Numbered from the stretch's first letter, positions 36,275 to 45,635 are shown. The stretch: DNA of 58,581 bases from Candidatus Methanoperedens sp. BLZ2 (GCF_002487355.1 NZ_NTMG01000032.1:1-58581), one strand, 5' to 3'. Notes: generated from the letters alone by a model not told the origin. Program-made: numbers and translations.

Positions 36275-36867
36275 AAATATTGCGATTCGATATTTCTTCA
36301 AGATTATTGCACTGGTCTCATGCACTGTTTTTTTTCTGGCTCCTGATAACAGGCATTGCTTTATTTTTCACCCCAAAATCCCTTCTTGGCGACCCTTTTA
36401 TAAAAATGGTTCACCTGTATGCATCCCTTCCTTTTATTTTATTGCCTCTTATAATATATCTTCGCGCAAGTATATCCACACGAAATGATATTAAAGAACT
36501 TATGGAATGGAGGAGGGATGATCTGCACTGGTTTATTGAATTATTTAAAATGAATAAAACCGATGTTCCAGGAAAGTTCAATGCGGGACAGAAAGCGAAT
36601 TTCCTGTTTGTCCTGCTTCTTATTATTGGCTTTTCTTTGACAGGTTTCATTGTCTGGATGAAATCAATGTTCAGTCGTAGTTTTGTTGAATTGAATTTCA
36701 TTATTCATGATTCCCTTGCGATATTGTCCATATTGCTTCTCGCAGGGCACATCACTTTAGCTGTGTATTACAGCGAATCGTTGAAATGCATTATTTACGG
36801 AAAAATTGATGCCGCATGGGCAAAGGAGCATTATCCGAACTGGTTTTTGAAAGAGAGACGGGGCTGA
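36271..36867 (+). CDS. Cytochrome b561-type membrane subunit
   Basis: 198 residues with four membrane helices and histidines in the positions of the formate-dehydrogenase-gamma/b561 heme ligands (RLLHWSHALFF, KMVHLYA, IIHDSL, LAGHITLAVYY). It probably passes electrons between a quinone and the adjacent molybdenum enzyme. TTG 36271 overlaps the upstream stop (TTGA) and has GGAG upstream; an ATG at 36184 would overlap the previous gene by 90 bp. Its 3' end overlaps the convergent P-type ATPase gene by 77 bp. Confidence 0.82.
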   Translation: MKILRFDISSRLLHWSHALFFFWLLITGIALFFTPKSLLGDPFIKMVHLYASLPFILLPLIIYLRASISTRNDIKELMEWRRDDLHWFIELFKMNKTDVPGKFNAGQKANFLFVLLLIIGFSLTGFIVWMKSMFSRSFVELNFIIHDSLAILSILLLAGHITLAVYYSESLKCIIYGKIDAAWAKEHYPNWFLKERRG

Positions 36868-39277
36868 ATATTTTCTTGATCTCCAGTAAACCTATAATGA
36901 ATAACATCACCAGGGCAATAAGAATCAGCTGAATAAAGTTGATCGCAACAAGATTAAATCTGTCATTTAAGAACGGGATATAAATCCCAAGAATCAGAAA
37001 GCTGATTGCTGCTACTGCCCACAGGTTAATAATCTTATTAGCAAATATTCCAAGGGAAAAAATGGATTCTTTATCTGAACGGGAAATATAAGCAAGAAAG
37101 ATATGACCAAAAATCCATGCTGAAAAAGCATAGGTTTGTGTCTCCCTGAGATTTAAATTCTGGCTTTGTGCATAAAAATACACAGAAATAACTGCCGCAA
37201 AAAGCACTATTCCCCTGGTCAAAAAGTCCTTAATTACCTGATTATTGAATATGTTTTCTCTGGGGTTTCGAGGCGGCCTGGAATAAATATTTTTTTCTTT
37301 CGCCTCCGCAACAAAACCCGCAGATGCTGCCAGATCCATAAATAATTCCAGGAGGATTATCTGGATAGGAGCAAAAGGCATTGGTGTTCCCAAAAGAACA
37401 GGCACAAGGAAAATCAATACTAAAGCCACCTTCACCGATAGATAATATTTGATACCTTTTTGAAGATTATCAAAAAATTTCCTGCCCTCAAAAATACCCT
37501 GGGCAATGGTATTATAGTTGTCATCTGCTAAAACAACTTCAGCTGCTTCCCTGGCCACATCTGTTCCCCTGATCCCCATTGCGATGCCGATATCAGCACC
37601 TTTTAAAGCCAGTGCATCGTTAATCCCATCACCTGTTACAGCTACTACTTCACCGTTTTTTTGCAGGGCTTTCACGATCCTGTATTTATGTTCAGGCGAA
37701 GCCCTGGCAAAAACAGAGAACTCTTTCACAGTATTCTGTAATTCATCGTCAGTTATCTTATCCAGCTCAATGCCTGTCAATACTTTACTGGTGGTTGAGA
37801 TACCAACTTCCCGTGCAATGAAACCGGCCGTTTGCGGATGGTCTCCTGTTACCATAATTGTCCTGATTCCAGCCATCATTGACAAAGCGATGGTTTCTTT
37901 GACTCCTTCCCTGGGCGGGTCTTCAAAGCTTATAAGTCCTGCAAAATTCATTTCCTTTTCGATATCATTAAAATCAAGGCTCTTTTCCCGGGGTTCCAGT
38001 TTTTTATAAGCAATGGCGATTACTCTTCTGCCTTTTTCAGTTTCACTATCTAATGCAGCTTTTATATCATCACTTGTGTTAGAGCAAACTCCGAATATCT
38101 CCTCCGGCGCACCGCTTAAGATCAATTCATGGCCTGAATTCTCTCTTATAACTGCTTTTGTTTTCCTGCCGTCTCCAAAATTTCTCTGCCTGACAACTTT
38201 TAGTTTTAGTGGCGCCCCATCTATTTTCAATTCCCTGGCTTTATTTCTAATCTCATGGTCAAGAGGAGATAAAGAGTATTCAGTCAGTGAAGCCAGGGCA
38301 ATTTCCAGGATTTCTTTTCCTTTATCTGCAGGATAAAACCCGGCGATTTTCATTTTATTTTCCGTTATAGTTCCTGTTTTATCAGTAACAATCACAGTTG
38401 CATTGCCTAATGTTTCAGCAGCTTTGATCCTCTTAACTAAAAAATTATTTTTAGAAAGAGTATAAGCTCCGAGCCCCAGAACCATCGTAATTATAATCGG
38501 AAGCTCTTCAGGAATAGTGGCAAAAGAAAGGGAAAGACCTGTCAAGATCATGGTTTTTAAATCCTGTCCTCTCAGTATTCCAAGAAGCGGAATAATAATT
38601 GAAAAAAATAAAGCCACGAAGACCAATTTACCCGTAAGTGATTTCATCGCCAGCTGCAGCCGGGTCTTTGGTGGTTTGATTATTTTGGAAGCAGTTGCAA
38701 TTTTACCAAGCCTTGTATTCTTACCTGTTGCAAAAACAACAGCCGATCCTTCGCCGGAAAGCACTATTGTACCTGCATAAATCTCGTCTCCGATCTCTTT
38801 GTCCCGGGGAAACGATTCGCCGGTCAAGGCAGATTCATCGAATTTCATGCCGATTGATGTATTAACTTTTGCATCAGCAGCGACTTTAGTTCCTGAAGTA
38901 AGAATTAACATATCGTCCGGAACAACATTTTCCGAGTCGATCTCCGTTATTTTTCCGTCCCTTAACACCCTTGTTCTGGGTGCAGCAATTTTTTCTAAAG
39001 AAGCAATTGCTTTTTTTGCCCTGAATTCATTATAGACTTCTGCAAAAACCAACAAAATGATCACTATAAAGATGGTAATAGCATCTTCGAGTTTTCCCCA
39101 TATGCTGTAGAAAAAGCCAACGACTAATAAAAGAAGGATCATAGGCTCCGTTACTTCATGCCTGGCAATGCCAAAGAAACTGATCTCGGTTGCTTTGAAA
39201 ATCCGGTTCGGGCCTGACTTTAAAAGTTTTTCTTGAGCTTCGCTGGAACTGAGCCCATTGTTATTCTTCAGATCCAT
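36791..39277 (-). CDS. Cation-transporting P-type ATPase (P2-like)
   Basis: 828 residues. N-terminal cation-ATPase domain, TGES loop in FDESALTGESFP, TM4 motif ATIPEELP, phosphorylation site VIVTDKTGTITENK, hinge MVTGDHPQTAG and GDGINDALALKGADIGIAMG. The PEEL motif and overall layout fit Ca2+/Mn2+- or H+-type P2/P3 pumps. It is shorter than typical SERCA but complete. Ion not certain. The final ~25 codons overlap the cytochrome b gene in convergent orientation. Confidence 0.93.
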   Translation of the reverse strand: MDLKNNNGLSSSEAQEKLLKSGPNRIFKATEISFFGIARHEVTEPMILLLLVVGFFYSIWGKLEDAITIFIVIILLVFAEVYNEFRAKKAIASLEKIAAPRTRVLRDGKITEIDSENVVPDDMLILTSGTKVAADAKVNTSIGMKFDESALTGESFPRDKEIGDEIYAGTIVLSGEGSAVVFATGKNTRLGKIATASKIIKPPKTRLQLAMKSLTGKLVFVALFFSIIIPLLGILRGQDLKTMILTGLSLSFATIPEELPIIITMVLGLGAYTLSKNNFLVKRIKAAETLGNATVIVTDKTGTITENKMKIAGFYPADKGKEILEIALASLTEYSLSPLDHEIRNKARELKIDGAPLKLKVVRQRNFGDGRKTKAVIRENSGHELILSGAPEEIFGVCSNTSDDIKAALDSETEKGRRVIAIAYKKLEPREKSLDFNDIEKEMNFAGLISFEDPPREGVKETIALSMMAGIRTIMVTGDHPQTAGFIAREVGISTTSKVLTGIELDKITDDELQNTVKEFSVFARASPEHKYRIVKALQKNGEVVAVTGDGINDALALKGADIGIAMGIRGTDVAREAAEVVLADDNYNTIAQGIFEGRKFFDNLQKGIKYYLSVKVALVLIFLVPVLLGTPMPFAPIQIILLELFMDLAASAGFVAEAKEKNIYSRPPRNPRENIFNNQVIKDFLTRGIVLFAAVISVYFYAQSQNLNLRETQTYAFSAWIFGHIFLAYISRSDKESIFSLGIFANKIINLWAVAAISFLILGIYIPFLNDRFNLVAINFIQLILIALVMLFIIGLLEIKKIFSPVSLSKTSSDNAPLPMRHQFFRK

Positions 39278-39316
39278 TATCTATAAAACATCCCTTCCGG
39301 TTAAAAATATTTTCTT

Positions 39317-39319
39317 TTA
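39317..39319 (-). other. Ancestral stop codon of the phosphatase gene, cut off by the IS1634 element
   Basis: On the minus strand the left flank of the element reads GGTAAAT-TTGAAG-TAA. Joined to the phosphatase reading frame at the duplicated GGTAAAT, it gives the ending NYLVNLK-stop, two codons past the insertion point. This reconstructs the gene before insertion. Confidence 0.75.
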
Positions 39320-39325
39320 CTTCAA

Positions 39326-39332
39326 ATTTACC
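39326..39332. repeat. Putative target duplication of the IS1634-type element, left
   Basis: ATTTACC, repeated at 41179-41185 just outside the right end. Exact length (6-8 bp) is uncertain, because the first bases of the inverted repeats are imperfect. Confidence 0.7.
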
Positions 39333-41178
39333 CTATATTCCGCACATTTCCATCATGCAACATACCACTTTTAAGATTTTCAACGGACCAGTCATATACT
39401 TCGTTAAGTAAAGGTTGAATCTGTGTGAAATTTATTCCCAAATTCACAAAATCTTTTTATCAGACTTGTAGAACTCATGGTATAGATGTGTAGCATATTT
39501 TATTCAGCTCATAATATAATTTATGCACAGTATATTCTTTCATATATGTTTCCAAAAAGTGAGAGTATTTTCCGATGCATGTCATTCAAGTTCATGATCA
39601 TCACTCTTTTCTCATTTTCATAAAGAACTGTGATTCCTTCAAATACCTGGAAAACACGTCTCATAGTCGGTTTTTTGGTAGGCTTCCCTGTTTGATCCGG
39701 TATTGCTTGATTCTCTCTGAGAAGTGCCTCCCTCAGCTTCCTCTGAGCTATACTATAGATCATAAGAGCAAGTCCCATAACCATTACAAGTGCTATTATC
39801 CTGCTTTCGTTTTTCAGGAATATACTATGGGCAAAAAATAATGGGTCTTTTAAAAATCTAAAACCTCTTTCAACGGATTGCTGATCCTTGTATGTTTTTA
39901 ATATATCTTCATCACTCATTTTATCATCATTGGTTGCCAGGATGAACTTTCCTTTTCTGAAAAGCACTTTTTTGATTTTTTCCTCATCTTCTTCAAAACT
40001 CGATGTCACATTACACATTATCTTCAGAACATCATTCTTTTTTGGTCTTCCAACATTACCTTCTTTCTTCTTTCTGCTCTCTTGGATAGCGATATTCTTT
40101 ACTTTGTGATATTTCCATTCACGAGCCATCTCCTGCAGAGCTTGCAGAGCATCTTCTTTACAGTAAAAATCATCATTGGAAAAATGCCATAACTGCTTTT
40201 CTATCACTTCCCTTTCTTTAGTTATGCTCTTTTTAAGGGTTTTACTTTCTCTCTCATACGCTTTCTGGGAGAATATCACTATCCATCTCTGCTTTACTCC
40301 ATATGTAATTTCCGTGCTTAACAAACTATAACCATCTAACGATGTCTGATTCATGTCTTTTAAGTCAGAGATTTTAAGCAATTCTTTTGCATCAGATAAT
40401 GTTTCTGGGACTCTTGTTATCCATTTATGTTTTTCTGAAATCGCTTTCAGGTTATCCTTACTGTAGAAAGCACTATCCCAGACCCAAATGCAATCCTTAT
40501 CCCAATTTTCTTTCAAGAAATTTCCATAGTTTTTGGCAATCTCTCTGAAGTGATTTTTGTCCGATGCGTTGCCGCTCAATGTCTGTATAAAAAGTGGCAA
40601 TTCTTTGGACATGATCAGGGATGTAACGAACTGTTTTAGATCCGGTCTATTATCTTTAGAATGGCCATAGGTGACCTCGATAGGAACTGCATCCAGATCA
40701 CCTTCTTCATGTTCGTATTCTCCGTGGACACTGAACGTTGTAGTATCGTGATGAAGAAATCTACCCTTGAATCCATACTTTTTGTAAGCATTTATTGCTA
40801 TCTGTAGAAAGGTCTCTTCTGTTCCTGTTTCATACAATCTGTCCAGACTTCTTCCAAGCGTATCATCATTGAAGTCTTTCCATGAAAGATGTTCACCTAT
40901 CAATAGTTCCACTGGTTTTGTTTTCATGAATTCAGGAAAAAGATACAATGGTTTGCTTACAAATCCTAAAGCGTTCAAGATCATTGCTTCTACGGATTCA
41001 CCGGTGGTTACCTTTTGTCTTTTATCTATTCCTACTATTCGGTCTATCTCTGCTGCAAGTTCAATTTCCTTGCAAACTCCTGCTACTATGCCAAGATGAT
41101 CCAGGCTTTTACTGCTGTATTCCATTAATCTAATTCCTGATTTAGCAGGAGGTTATATTAAAATGTGCGGAAAATGGG
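39333..41178 (-). mobile_element. IS1634-family insertion sequence
   Basis: About 1.85 kb. Imperfect terminal inverted repeats share the 12-bp core TTCCGCACATTT (39338-39349 and, inverted, 41161-41172), flanked by ATTTACC direct repeats. A single intact DDE transposase gene occupies it. The element sits inside the last codons of a phosphatase gene. Confidence 0.85.
39521..41125 (-). CDS. IS1634-family (IS4 superfamily) transposase
   Basis: 534 residues, intact. DDE-type catalytic residues: Asp in FLHHDTTTFSVHG, Asp in CIWVWDSAFYSKDNL and Glu in QQSVERGFRFLKDPLFF, the C-terminal signature of IS1634/IS1549-like enzymes. Related elements are frequent in Methanosarcina. The full-length frame suggests the element is or was recently active. 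Confidence 0.93.
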   Translation of the reverse strand: MEYSSKSLDHLGIVAGVCKEIELAAEIDRIVGIDKRQKVTTGESVEAMILNALGFVSKPLYLFPEFMKTKPVELLIGEHLSWKDFNDDTLGRSLDRLYETGTEETFLQIAINAYKKYGFKGRFLHHDTTTFSVHGEYEHEEGDLDAVPIEVTYGHSKDNRPDLKQFVTSLIMSKELPLFIQTLSGNASDKNHFREIAKNYGNFLKENWDKDCIWVWDSAFYSKDNLKAISEKHKWITRVPETLSDAKELLKISDLKDMNQTSLDGYSLLSTEITYGVKQRWIVIFSQKAYERESKTLKKSITKEREVIEKQLWHFSNDDFYCKEDALQALQEMAREWKYHKVKNIAIQESRKKKEGNVGRPKKNDVLKIMCNVTSSFEEDEEKIKKVLFRKGKFILATNDDKMSDEDILKTYKDQQSVERGFRFLKDPLFFAHSIFLKNESRIIALVMVMGLALMIYSIAQRKLREALLRENQAIPDQTGKPTKKPTMRRVFQVFEGITVLYENEKRVMIMNLNDMHRKILSLFGNIYERIYCA

Positions 41179-41571
41179 ATTTACCAGGTAATTTACAAAA
41201 TTTTGATTAAATAAAGCGCCTGGTCTTTTGCTCCTGATATAGTTAACGATCTCTTCTCCACTCATCCCTTTCATCCATAAAATCATACCGTTTATCAAAC
41301 TTGCCCGATTAATCCCTTGTTCACAATGAACCAGGACTTCCATCTTCTTTTTATAAGCCAGATCATATCCAAAAGACGCAACCAGTTTTAAAATATCTAA
41401 ATCCGGCAACCTGGCATCTTCTATTGTCCAGTTTAGATATATTTTAAAATTGCTTGAATCCGGATCTATGCCGCCTGCCAGGTCGATGCAAACGTCAAAC
41501 ATCTTTGTTCTTTCCACATCGTCTATCATGGAACTCTGATATAGATGTTCGTCAATTTGAAATATTTCCAT
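41158..41571 (-). CDS. Dual-specificity/tyrosine-phosphatase-like protein, C-terminus altered by IS insertion
   Basis: 137 residues. Residues ~100-110 hold the P-loop VHCEQGINRAS, a CX5R-type motif (HCxxGxxRAS), with an aspartate-bearing loop upstream (ARLPDLDI). This points to a dual-specificity phosphatase fold. The last residues PIFRTF are encoded by the inverted repeat of the IS1634 element, which replaced an original LK ending. The core is untouched, so activity is probably retained. It follows the zinc-ribbon gene by 33 bp. Confidence 0.8.
   Translation of the reverse strand: MEIFQIDEHLYQSSMIDDVERTKMFDVCIDLAGGIDPDSSNFKIYLNWTIEDARLPDLDILKLVASFGYDLAYKKKMEVLVHCEQGINRASLINGMILWMKGMSGEEIVNYIRSKRPGALFNQNFVNYLVNPIFRTF
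41179..41185. repeat. Putative target duplication of the IS1634-type element, right
   Basis: ATTTACC, partner of 39326-39332; it lies in the phosphatase reading frame. Confidence 0.7.
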
Positions 41572-41604
41572 TTTCGATTGAATTAGAATGGATTCATTGG
41601 AATT

Positions 41605-41820
41605 CTAATCGGTTTCGCCTTTTAGAAGTGAATTGATTACATCCTGAGTCCTTAGCTCACCTATGGCAACACGCTTTATCATAGGATATATGTACTTGCA
41701 GTCATCGATGTTATTCAAGACATCCGGGCCTACCTCTTTTATGACTTTATTTATTATCCGTGTGCATCTATCACATATTTTATTGTTTGATGTGGATTTA
41801 CCACATATTTCGCAATTCAT
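41605..41820 (-). CDS. Small zinc-ribbon protein
   Basis: 71 residues. The N-terminal zinc ribbon MNCEICGKSTSNNKICDRC has two CxxC pairs, followed by a helical domain of unknown function. ATG 41820 is preceded by GTGGGG. It probably forms an operon with the downstream phosphatase gene (33 bp gap). No specific function recognised. Confidence 0.65.
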   Translation of the reverse strand: MNCEICGKSTSNNKICDRCTRIINKVIKEVGPDVLNNIDDCKYIYPMIKRVAIGELRTQDVINSLLKGETD

Positions 41821-41973
41821 ATTTTTCCCCACATGAATATTAGAACTTGTCGAATAAATAGATATCGCAGTTTTTTTACCCTGTTGAATATGGATTTTAT
41901 TTATATGGATTTTATTTATTAAGTACAGGTATTTTTATATACTATTCTAGACAATCCATATTTGGTGGTAATT

Positions 41974-42771
41974 ATGATTCAGAGAAAAATAACTTTTATA
42001 TTAATTATAATCCTTTCATTACTAATCGTATCTGGTTGTGTGAGTCAAGAACCAACAGGCACTCCAACGGTTACACCAATGGCTACGCCCAGAGGAACAG
42101 CAGCAGTGGTTCCAACTCAGCAGCCGGGTACAGGTGTGGATATCCTGAATGCGCCCGGGACGGCAGTTCCGGAAAAGAGTTTTGATGTGATCTGGAGGGT
42201 GAATAGTCCTGTTGAAAAAACCATTCCGCATACAGCCGTTCACTATGGCCCGCAATCGAAAGCCGAGCCTCTGACGCTCACAAGTTATCCCAACCTTACT
42301 CAGGTACAAAACGGGACGATTCCTGCTGATTTCAGTGCCAAGATCATTATAAACTCAACTGGAACTACGTATTTCCGTGCGCATGCTATAATCGATGGCG
42401 TTAACTACTGGTCACCGGAAAAAATTATAACAGTGTCCTCTCCTGCGACAATAACAATAACATCCATTCCAGGCAGACCGGTTGAAAATTCAAATTATAC
42501 TATTAAATGGCAGGTATCAGGAGGAACAGCAGGAGATATCAGCAAAACAGAGCTTCTCTGGGATTCCAAGAAAGGGAATGCGACTGTTACTGATTATTCC
42601 CGGAGTACACCATCTATGACCGGGAAAGCTCCCATGGAATTCAGCCAGACATTGAAGGCGGGTCCGAGCAGTACCATTTATTTCAGGGCTCATGCCATAG
42701 TTGATGGAATAGAGATATTTTCGGATGAAAAACAGATGACCATATACCCGGAACGTGAAGAAGGATATTGA
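41974..42771 (+). CDS. Surface lipoprotein with two beta-sandwich repeats
   Basis: 265 residues. Signal peptide and lipobox LLIVSGC, a Thr/Pro-rich linker (GTPTVTPMATPRGTA), then two related domains of about 95 residues: one with FDVIWRVNSPVEKTIPHTAV ending TTYFRAHAIIDGVNYWSPEK, one with YTIKWQVSGGTAGDISKTEL ending TIYFRAHAIVDGIEIFSDEK. The internal duplication is obvious. Likely a lipid-anchored outer-surface protein; ligand unknown. ATG 41974 follows GGTGG. Confidence 0.75.
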   Translation: MIQRKITFILIIILSLLIVSGCVSQEPTGTPTVTPMATPRGTAAVVPTQQPGTGVDILNAPGTAVPEKSFDVIWRVNSPVEKTIPHTAVHYGPQSKAEPLTLTSYPNLTQVQNGTIPADFSAKIIINSTGTTYFRAHAIIDGVNYWSPEKIITVSSPATITITSIPGRPVENSNYTIKWQVSGGTAGDISKTELLWDSKKGNATVTDYSRSTPSMTGKAPMEFSQTLKAGPSSTIYFRAHAIVDGIEIFSDEKQMTIYPEREEGY

Positions 42772-42961
42772 ATATGTTATTCTAATCGACATCGAAATAC
42801 AATTTATTATATCATTGAAAAAGGTGCACTTTGGAGCCACTTGCCTTATGGCCATCGAATATAATTTTCTACTTTTTTTTAAGTTTTTAATTTGAACGCC
42901 GCCGCAAAAAAGGTTTAATAAGTGAAACTTAATCTTCATATCAAGCTAATAAGAGGCAATA
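42772..42961. other. Spacer before the CNNM/CBS gene
   Basis: 190 bp. No gene supported; it has a T-rich run near 42871-42880 and the promoter region of the downstream gene. Confidence 0.4.
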
Positions 42962-44290
42962 ATGTCAGATATCACTTTTCAAATTATATTCATTATTTTA
43001 CTTACCATTGCTAACGGTATTTTTTCCATGTCTGAGATCGCCATCATTTCGGCACGCAAGGCACGGCTTCAACAATGGGTCAATGAAGGTAATACAAAGG
43101 CACAGGCTGCGCTGGATCTTGCAGATTCACCCAATCGTTTACTATCCACTGTTCAAATCGGGATTACACTTATAGGCATACTGGCTGGCGTATTAGGCGG
43201 AGCAACCATAGCAGACGAACTGTCGGCACGCCTGATCTTTATACCATTACTTGCGCCCTACAGCGAAGCCATTGCTCTGGGTATTGTGGTTCTTGGGATT
43301 ACATATCTTACTCTGGTTATTGGTGAACTTGTACCCAAAAGGATAGCATTACATAACCCGGAGCGAATAGCCTGTACAGTGGCCGCTCCTATGCGCATGT
43401 TATCCAGGATAGCCTCCCCTGCTGTCCATCTGTTGAGCATTTCGACAGATACGGTACTCAGGGTCCTGGGTATACGACCGGTTTCCGAGCAGCCCGTAAC
43501 AGAGGAAGAGATTAACATCCTGATCGAGCAGGGCATGAAAGCCGGAACATTTGAAGAAGCAGAACGAGATATGGTAGAGCATGTATTTCGCCTGGGCGAC
43601 CTGCGTGCCGGTGCATTGATGACGCCGCGTACCGAGATAGTCTGGCTCGACATCGATGACTCTCCCGAAGAAACACGACGCAGGATAGCCGATAGCGGTC
43701 ACTCCCGTTTTCCGGTAGGTCAGGGCAGTCTTGATAATATTCTTGGCATAGTGCAAATTAAGGACATGCTGGGCCGTAACATGGAAGGTAAGTCTCCCGA
43801 TCTGAAGGCATCCCTGCGGCGCCCATTGTTTGTGCCCGAAAGTACGCATGCTTTGAAAGTTCTGGAACTATTCAAGCAATCCGGCATACATATCTCGCTC
43901 GTAGTCGATGAATACGGCAGTGTTCAGGGATTGGTAACACTGAAGGATATACTGGAAGAGATCGTCGGGGATATACCATCAGTAGAGGACCTGGAGGAAC
44001 CGCTGGCTGTGCAGCGCGAGGATGGCTCATGGCTGCTGGATGGAATGCTGCTCGTGGATGATTTCAAAGAGATATTCAGCATCAAAGAGCTGCCAGGAGA
44101 GGGCATCTATCAGACATTAGGCGGCTTTGTGCTGATGCATATGGGGCGTATCCCTGCTGTAGGCAACCATTTTGAATGGAGCGGATTACGCTTTGAGGTG
44201 GTGGATATGGATAAAAACCGGATAGACAAGGTACTGGTCATGCCTGCCCGAAAAGCTCCCCCTGCCCAACAAACTAAACAAACCAAATAA
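42962..44290 (+). CDS. CNNM-transmembrane/CBS-pair protein (hemolysin C/CorC-like family)
   Basis: 442 residues. The N-terminal CNNM (DUF21) domain has about four membrane helices (residues ~1-190, GTLIGILAGVLGG-type helix, GELVPKRIALHNPERI). Then a CBS pair (~210-335: MTPRTEIVWLDIDD; SLVVDEYGSVQGLVTLKDIL) and a C-terminal CorC/transporter-associated domain ending near 430. Homologues export Mg2+/Co2+ or sense adenylates; exact role unknown. The DNA is more GC-rich than neighbouring genes, hinting at transfer from bacteria. It converges on the NrfD gene. Confidence 0.88.
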   Translation: MSDITFQIIFIILLTIANGIFSMSEIAIISARKARLQQWVNEGNTKAQAALDLADSPNRLLSTVQIGITLIGILAGVLGGATIADELSARLIFIPLLAPYSEAIALGIVVLGITYLTLVIGELVPKRIALHNPERIACTVAAPMRMLSRIASPAVHLLSISTDTVLRVLGIRPVSEQPVTEEEINILIEQGMKAGTFEEAERDMVEHVFRLGDLRAGALMTPRTEIVWLDIDDSPEETRRRIADSGHSRFPVGQGSLDNILGIVQIKDMLGRNMEGKSPDLKASLRRPLFVPESTHALKVLELFKQSGIHISLVVDEYGSVQGLVTLKDILEEIVGDIPSVEDLEEPLAVQREDGSWLLDGMLLVDDFKEIFSIKELPGEGIYQTLGGFVLMHMGRIPAVGNHFEWSGLRFEVVDMDKNRIDKVLVMPARKAPPAQQTKQTK

Positions 44291-44305
44291 ATTAAAAAAT
44301 AAATT

Positions 44306-44339
44306 CCGGACAAGGCTGCCCGCAAACAGCCCTATCCGG
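44306..44339 (-). terminator. Strong hairpin between the CNNM and NrfD genes
   Basis: CCGGA...TCCGG outer stem and GGCTG...CAGCC inner stem, 28 bp beyond the NrfD stop. In the minus direction it is followed by AATTTATTTTTTAAT. It lies between convergent genes and most likely ends the minus-strand respiratory operon. Confidence 0.65.
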
Positions 44340-44366
44340 CTCCTATCCCCCAACTTCATCACCAAT

Positions 44367-45635
44367 TCAGTGCCCGTCATTCGGGTAATCGGGATGGTCC
44401 CGAAGGACAGGCATCCTGTTAACGATCCATCGGTAAACCAGTACCTGTATTATGACAACCGATATAACTACCAGCACTTCCTTCCAGTAGAAAAGTTCCC
44501 CGCGGGGGAGCTGGTAGTTGAATGTCAGCAATGTCAGGTTGAACCTGTTAAGGATAATTCCGATCATCGTCACCGCACCTGTTACCTGGATAAGTTTAAC
44601 GTTCTTCTTCATTACCCCGTAATAATACAGGAATGGAACTAATGCAAGGATCGCTATCTCAACCATGAACCAGTGACCTGTTGGCGTATCGAGGTATTTC
44701 CATGCTCCTTCATGTGTAATGCTTATCAATCTCATTCCCAGATATGTAAACATGACAAGTGAAGAGGCTTTCCCAAGACCGATCGTAACATCATCGATAC
44801 TTCCAAGATATTCTGCCGATGCCCTGTTTCTGAAATATATCGTAGTTAGTTTACTAACAACTATCATCAGTGCCATCGCAGCTCCTATGGCCGAGATAAG
44901 GGCAAGCCACGGCAGGTATGATGTATACCAGAGCGGATGCACCTTACCAGGCGCAAGAAGGAACATGGCAGACAGAGCCGACTGATGCAGTGTAGAGAGC
45001 ATTACTCCGAATATAGTAAGACCCAGTGTCATGCTCACAGCTATCTTTCGCAGATACCCCTGGTTTAGCCAGGCCAGGACTGACGGGCAGAATTCAAAGA
45101 ATTGCACAGATAGATACAGGGCTACATGCCAGGCCACAAGGAACATTACTGATGCTGTCCCGAATGATATGGCCATAGGATAATATATTCTCCACGGGCG
45201 GCCAAGGTCTATCATAAGGAATATTACTGCAAACAGATATCCCAGGAAACCCAGCAGGATAGCATTCTTGACAATTGGCTGGTATCTCTTAACCCCGAAA
45301 ATATAAACTCCAGTCCCTATGACAAATCCTGATGCTGAGAACGGGACTCCACTGAATAATCCCCATGTAAGGAATAGTCCCCATGGCTGCTCATTCGAAG
45401 CTTCAGTTACCTGGTCAAGTCCGTAAATGAACCGCATTGCTATCAGGAACAGGCCCGCAAAGACAATGAGACCCGCACCAATGTTAAGAGGAGTGATGAG
45501 TGTCTTCATATATTCTTTGAACGATAGTCCCAGAAATATCTTCTCCCTGAACCAGTTAGAAATTATTTCCGCACCGGTCAGTTCATTTGCGGGATACACA
45601 TGTCTTTCCACAGTTTCGTTTCCAAATTCATTCAT
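44367..45635 (-). CDS. NrfD/HybB-type membrane subunit
   Basis: 422 residues with about ten membrane helices, polysulfide-reductase NrfD family; HybB-like features include the C-terminal LPRGELFYWKEVLVVISVV. Such subunits interact with membrane quinone and pass or accept electrons through the attached FeS protein. Its start overlaps the end of the FeS gene by 8 bp, so the two are translationally coupled. With the FeS protein and the seven-heme cytochrome it forms module 1. Confidence 0.92.
   Translation of the reverse strand: MNEFGNETVERHVYPANELTGAEIISNWFREKIFLGLSFKEYMKTLITPLNIGAGLIVFAGLFLIAMRFIYGLDQVTEASNEQPWGLFLTWGLFSGVPFSASGFVIGTGVYIFGVKRYQPIVKNAILLGFLGYLFAVIFLMIDLGRPWRIYYPMAISFGTASVMFLVAWHVALYLSVQFFEFCPSVLAWLNQGYLRKIAVSMTLGLTIFGVMLSTLHQSALSAMFLLAPGKVHPLWYTSYLPWLALISAIGAAMALMIVVSKLTTIYFRNRASAEYLGSIDDVTIGLGKASSLVMFTYLGMRLISITHEGAWKYLDTPTGHWFMVEIAILALVPFLYYYGVMKKNVKLIQVTGAVTMIGIILNRFNLTLLTFNYQLPRGELFYWKEVLVVISVVIIQVLVYRWIVNRMPVLRDHPDYPNDGH

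Noticed and set aside
42800-42870. Short sequence resembling the end of a protein (MAIRQVAPKCTF on the minus strand)
   Set aside because: The frame has no start signals in context and no continuation; could be a chance reading in a spacer.
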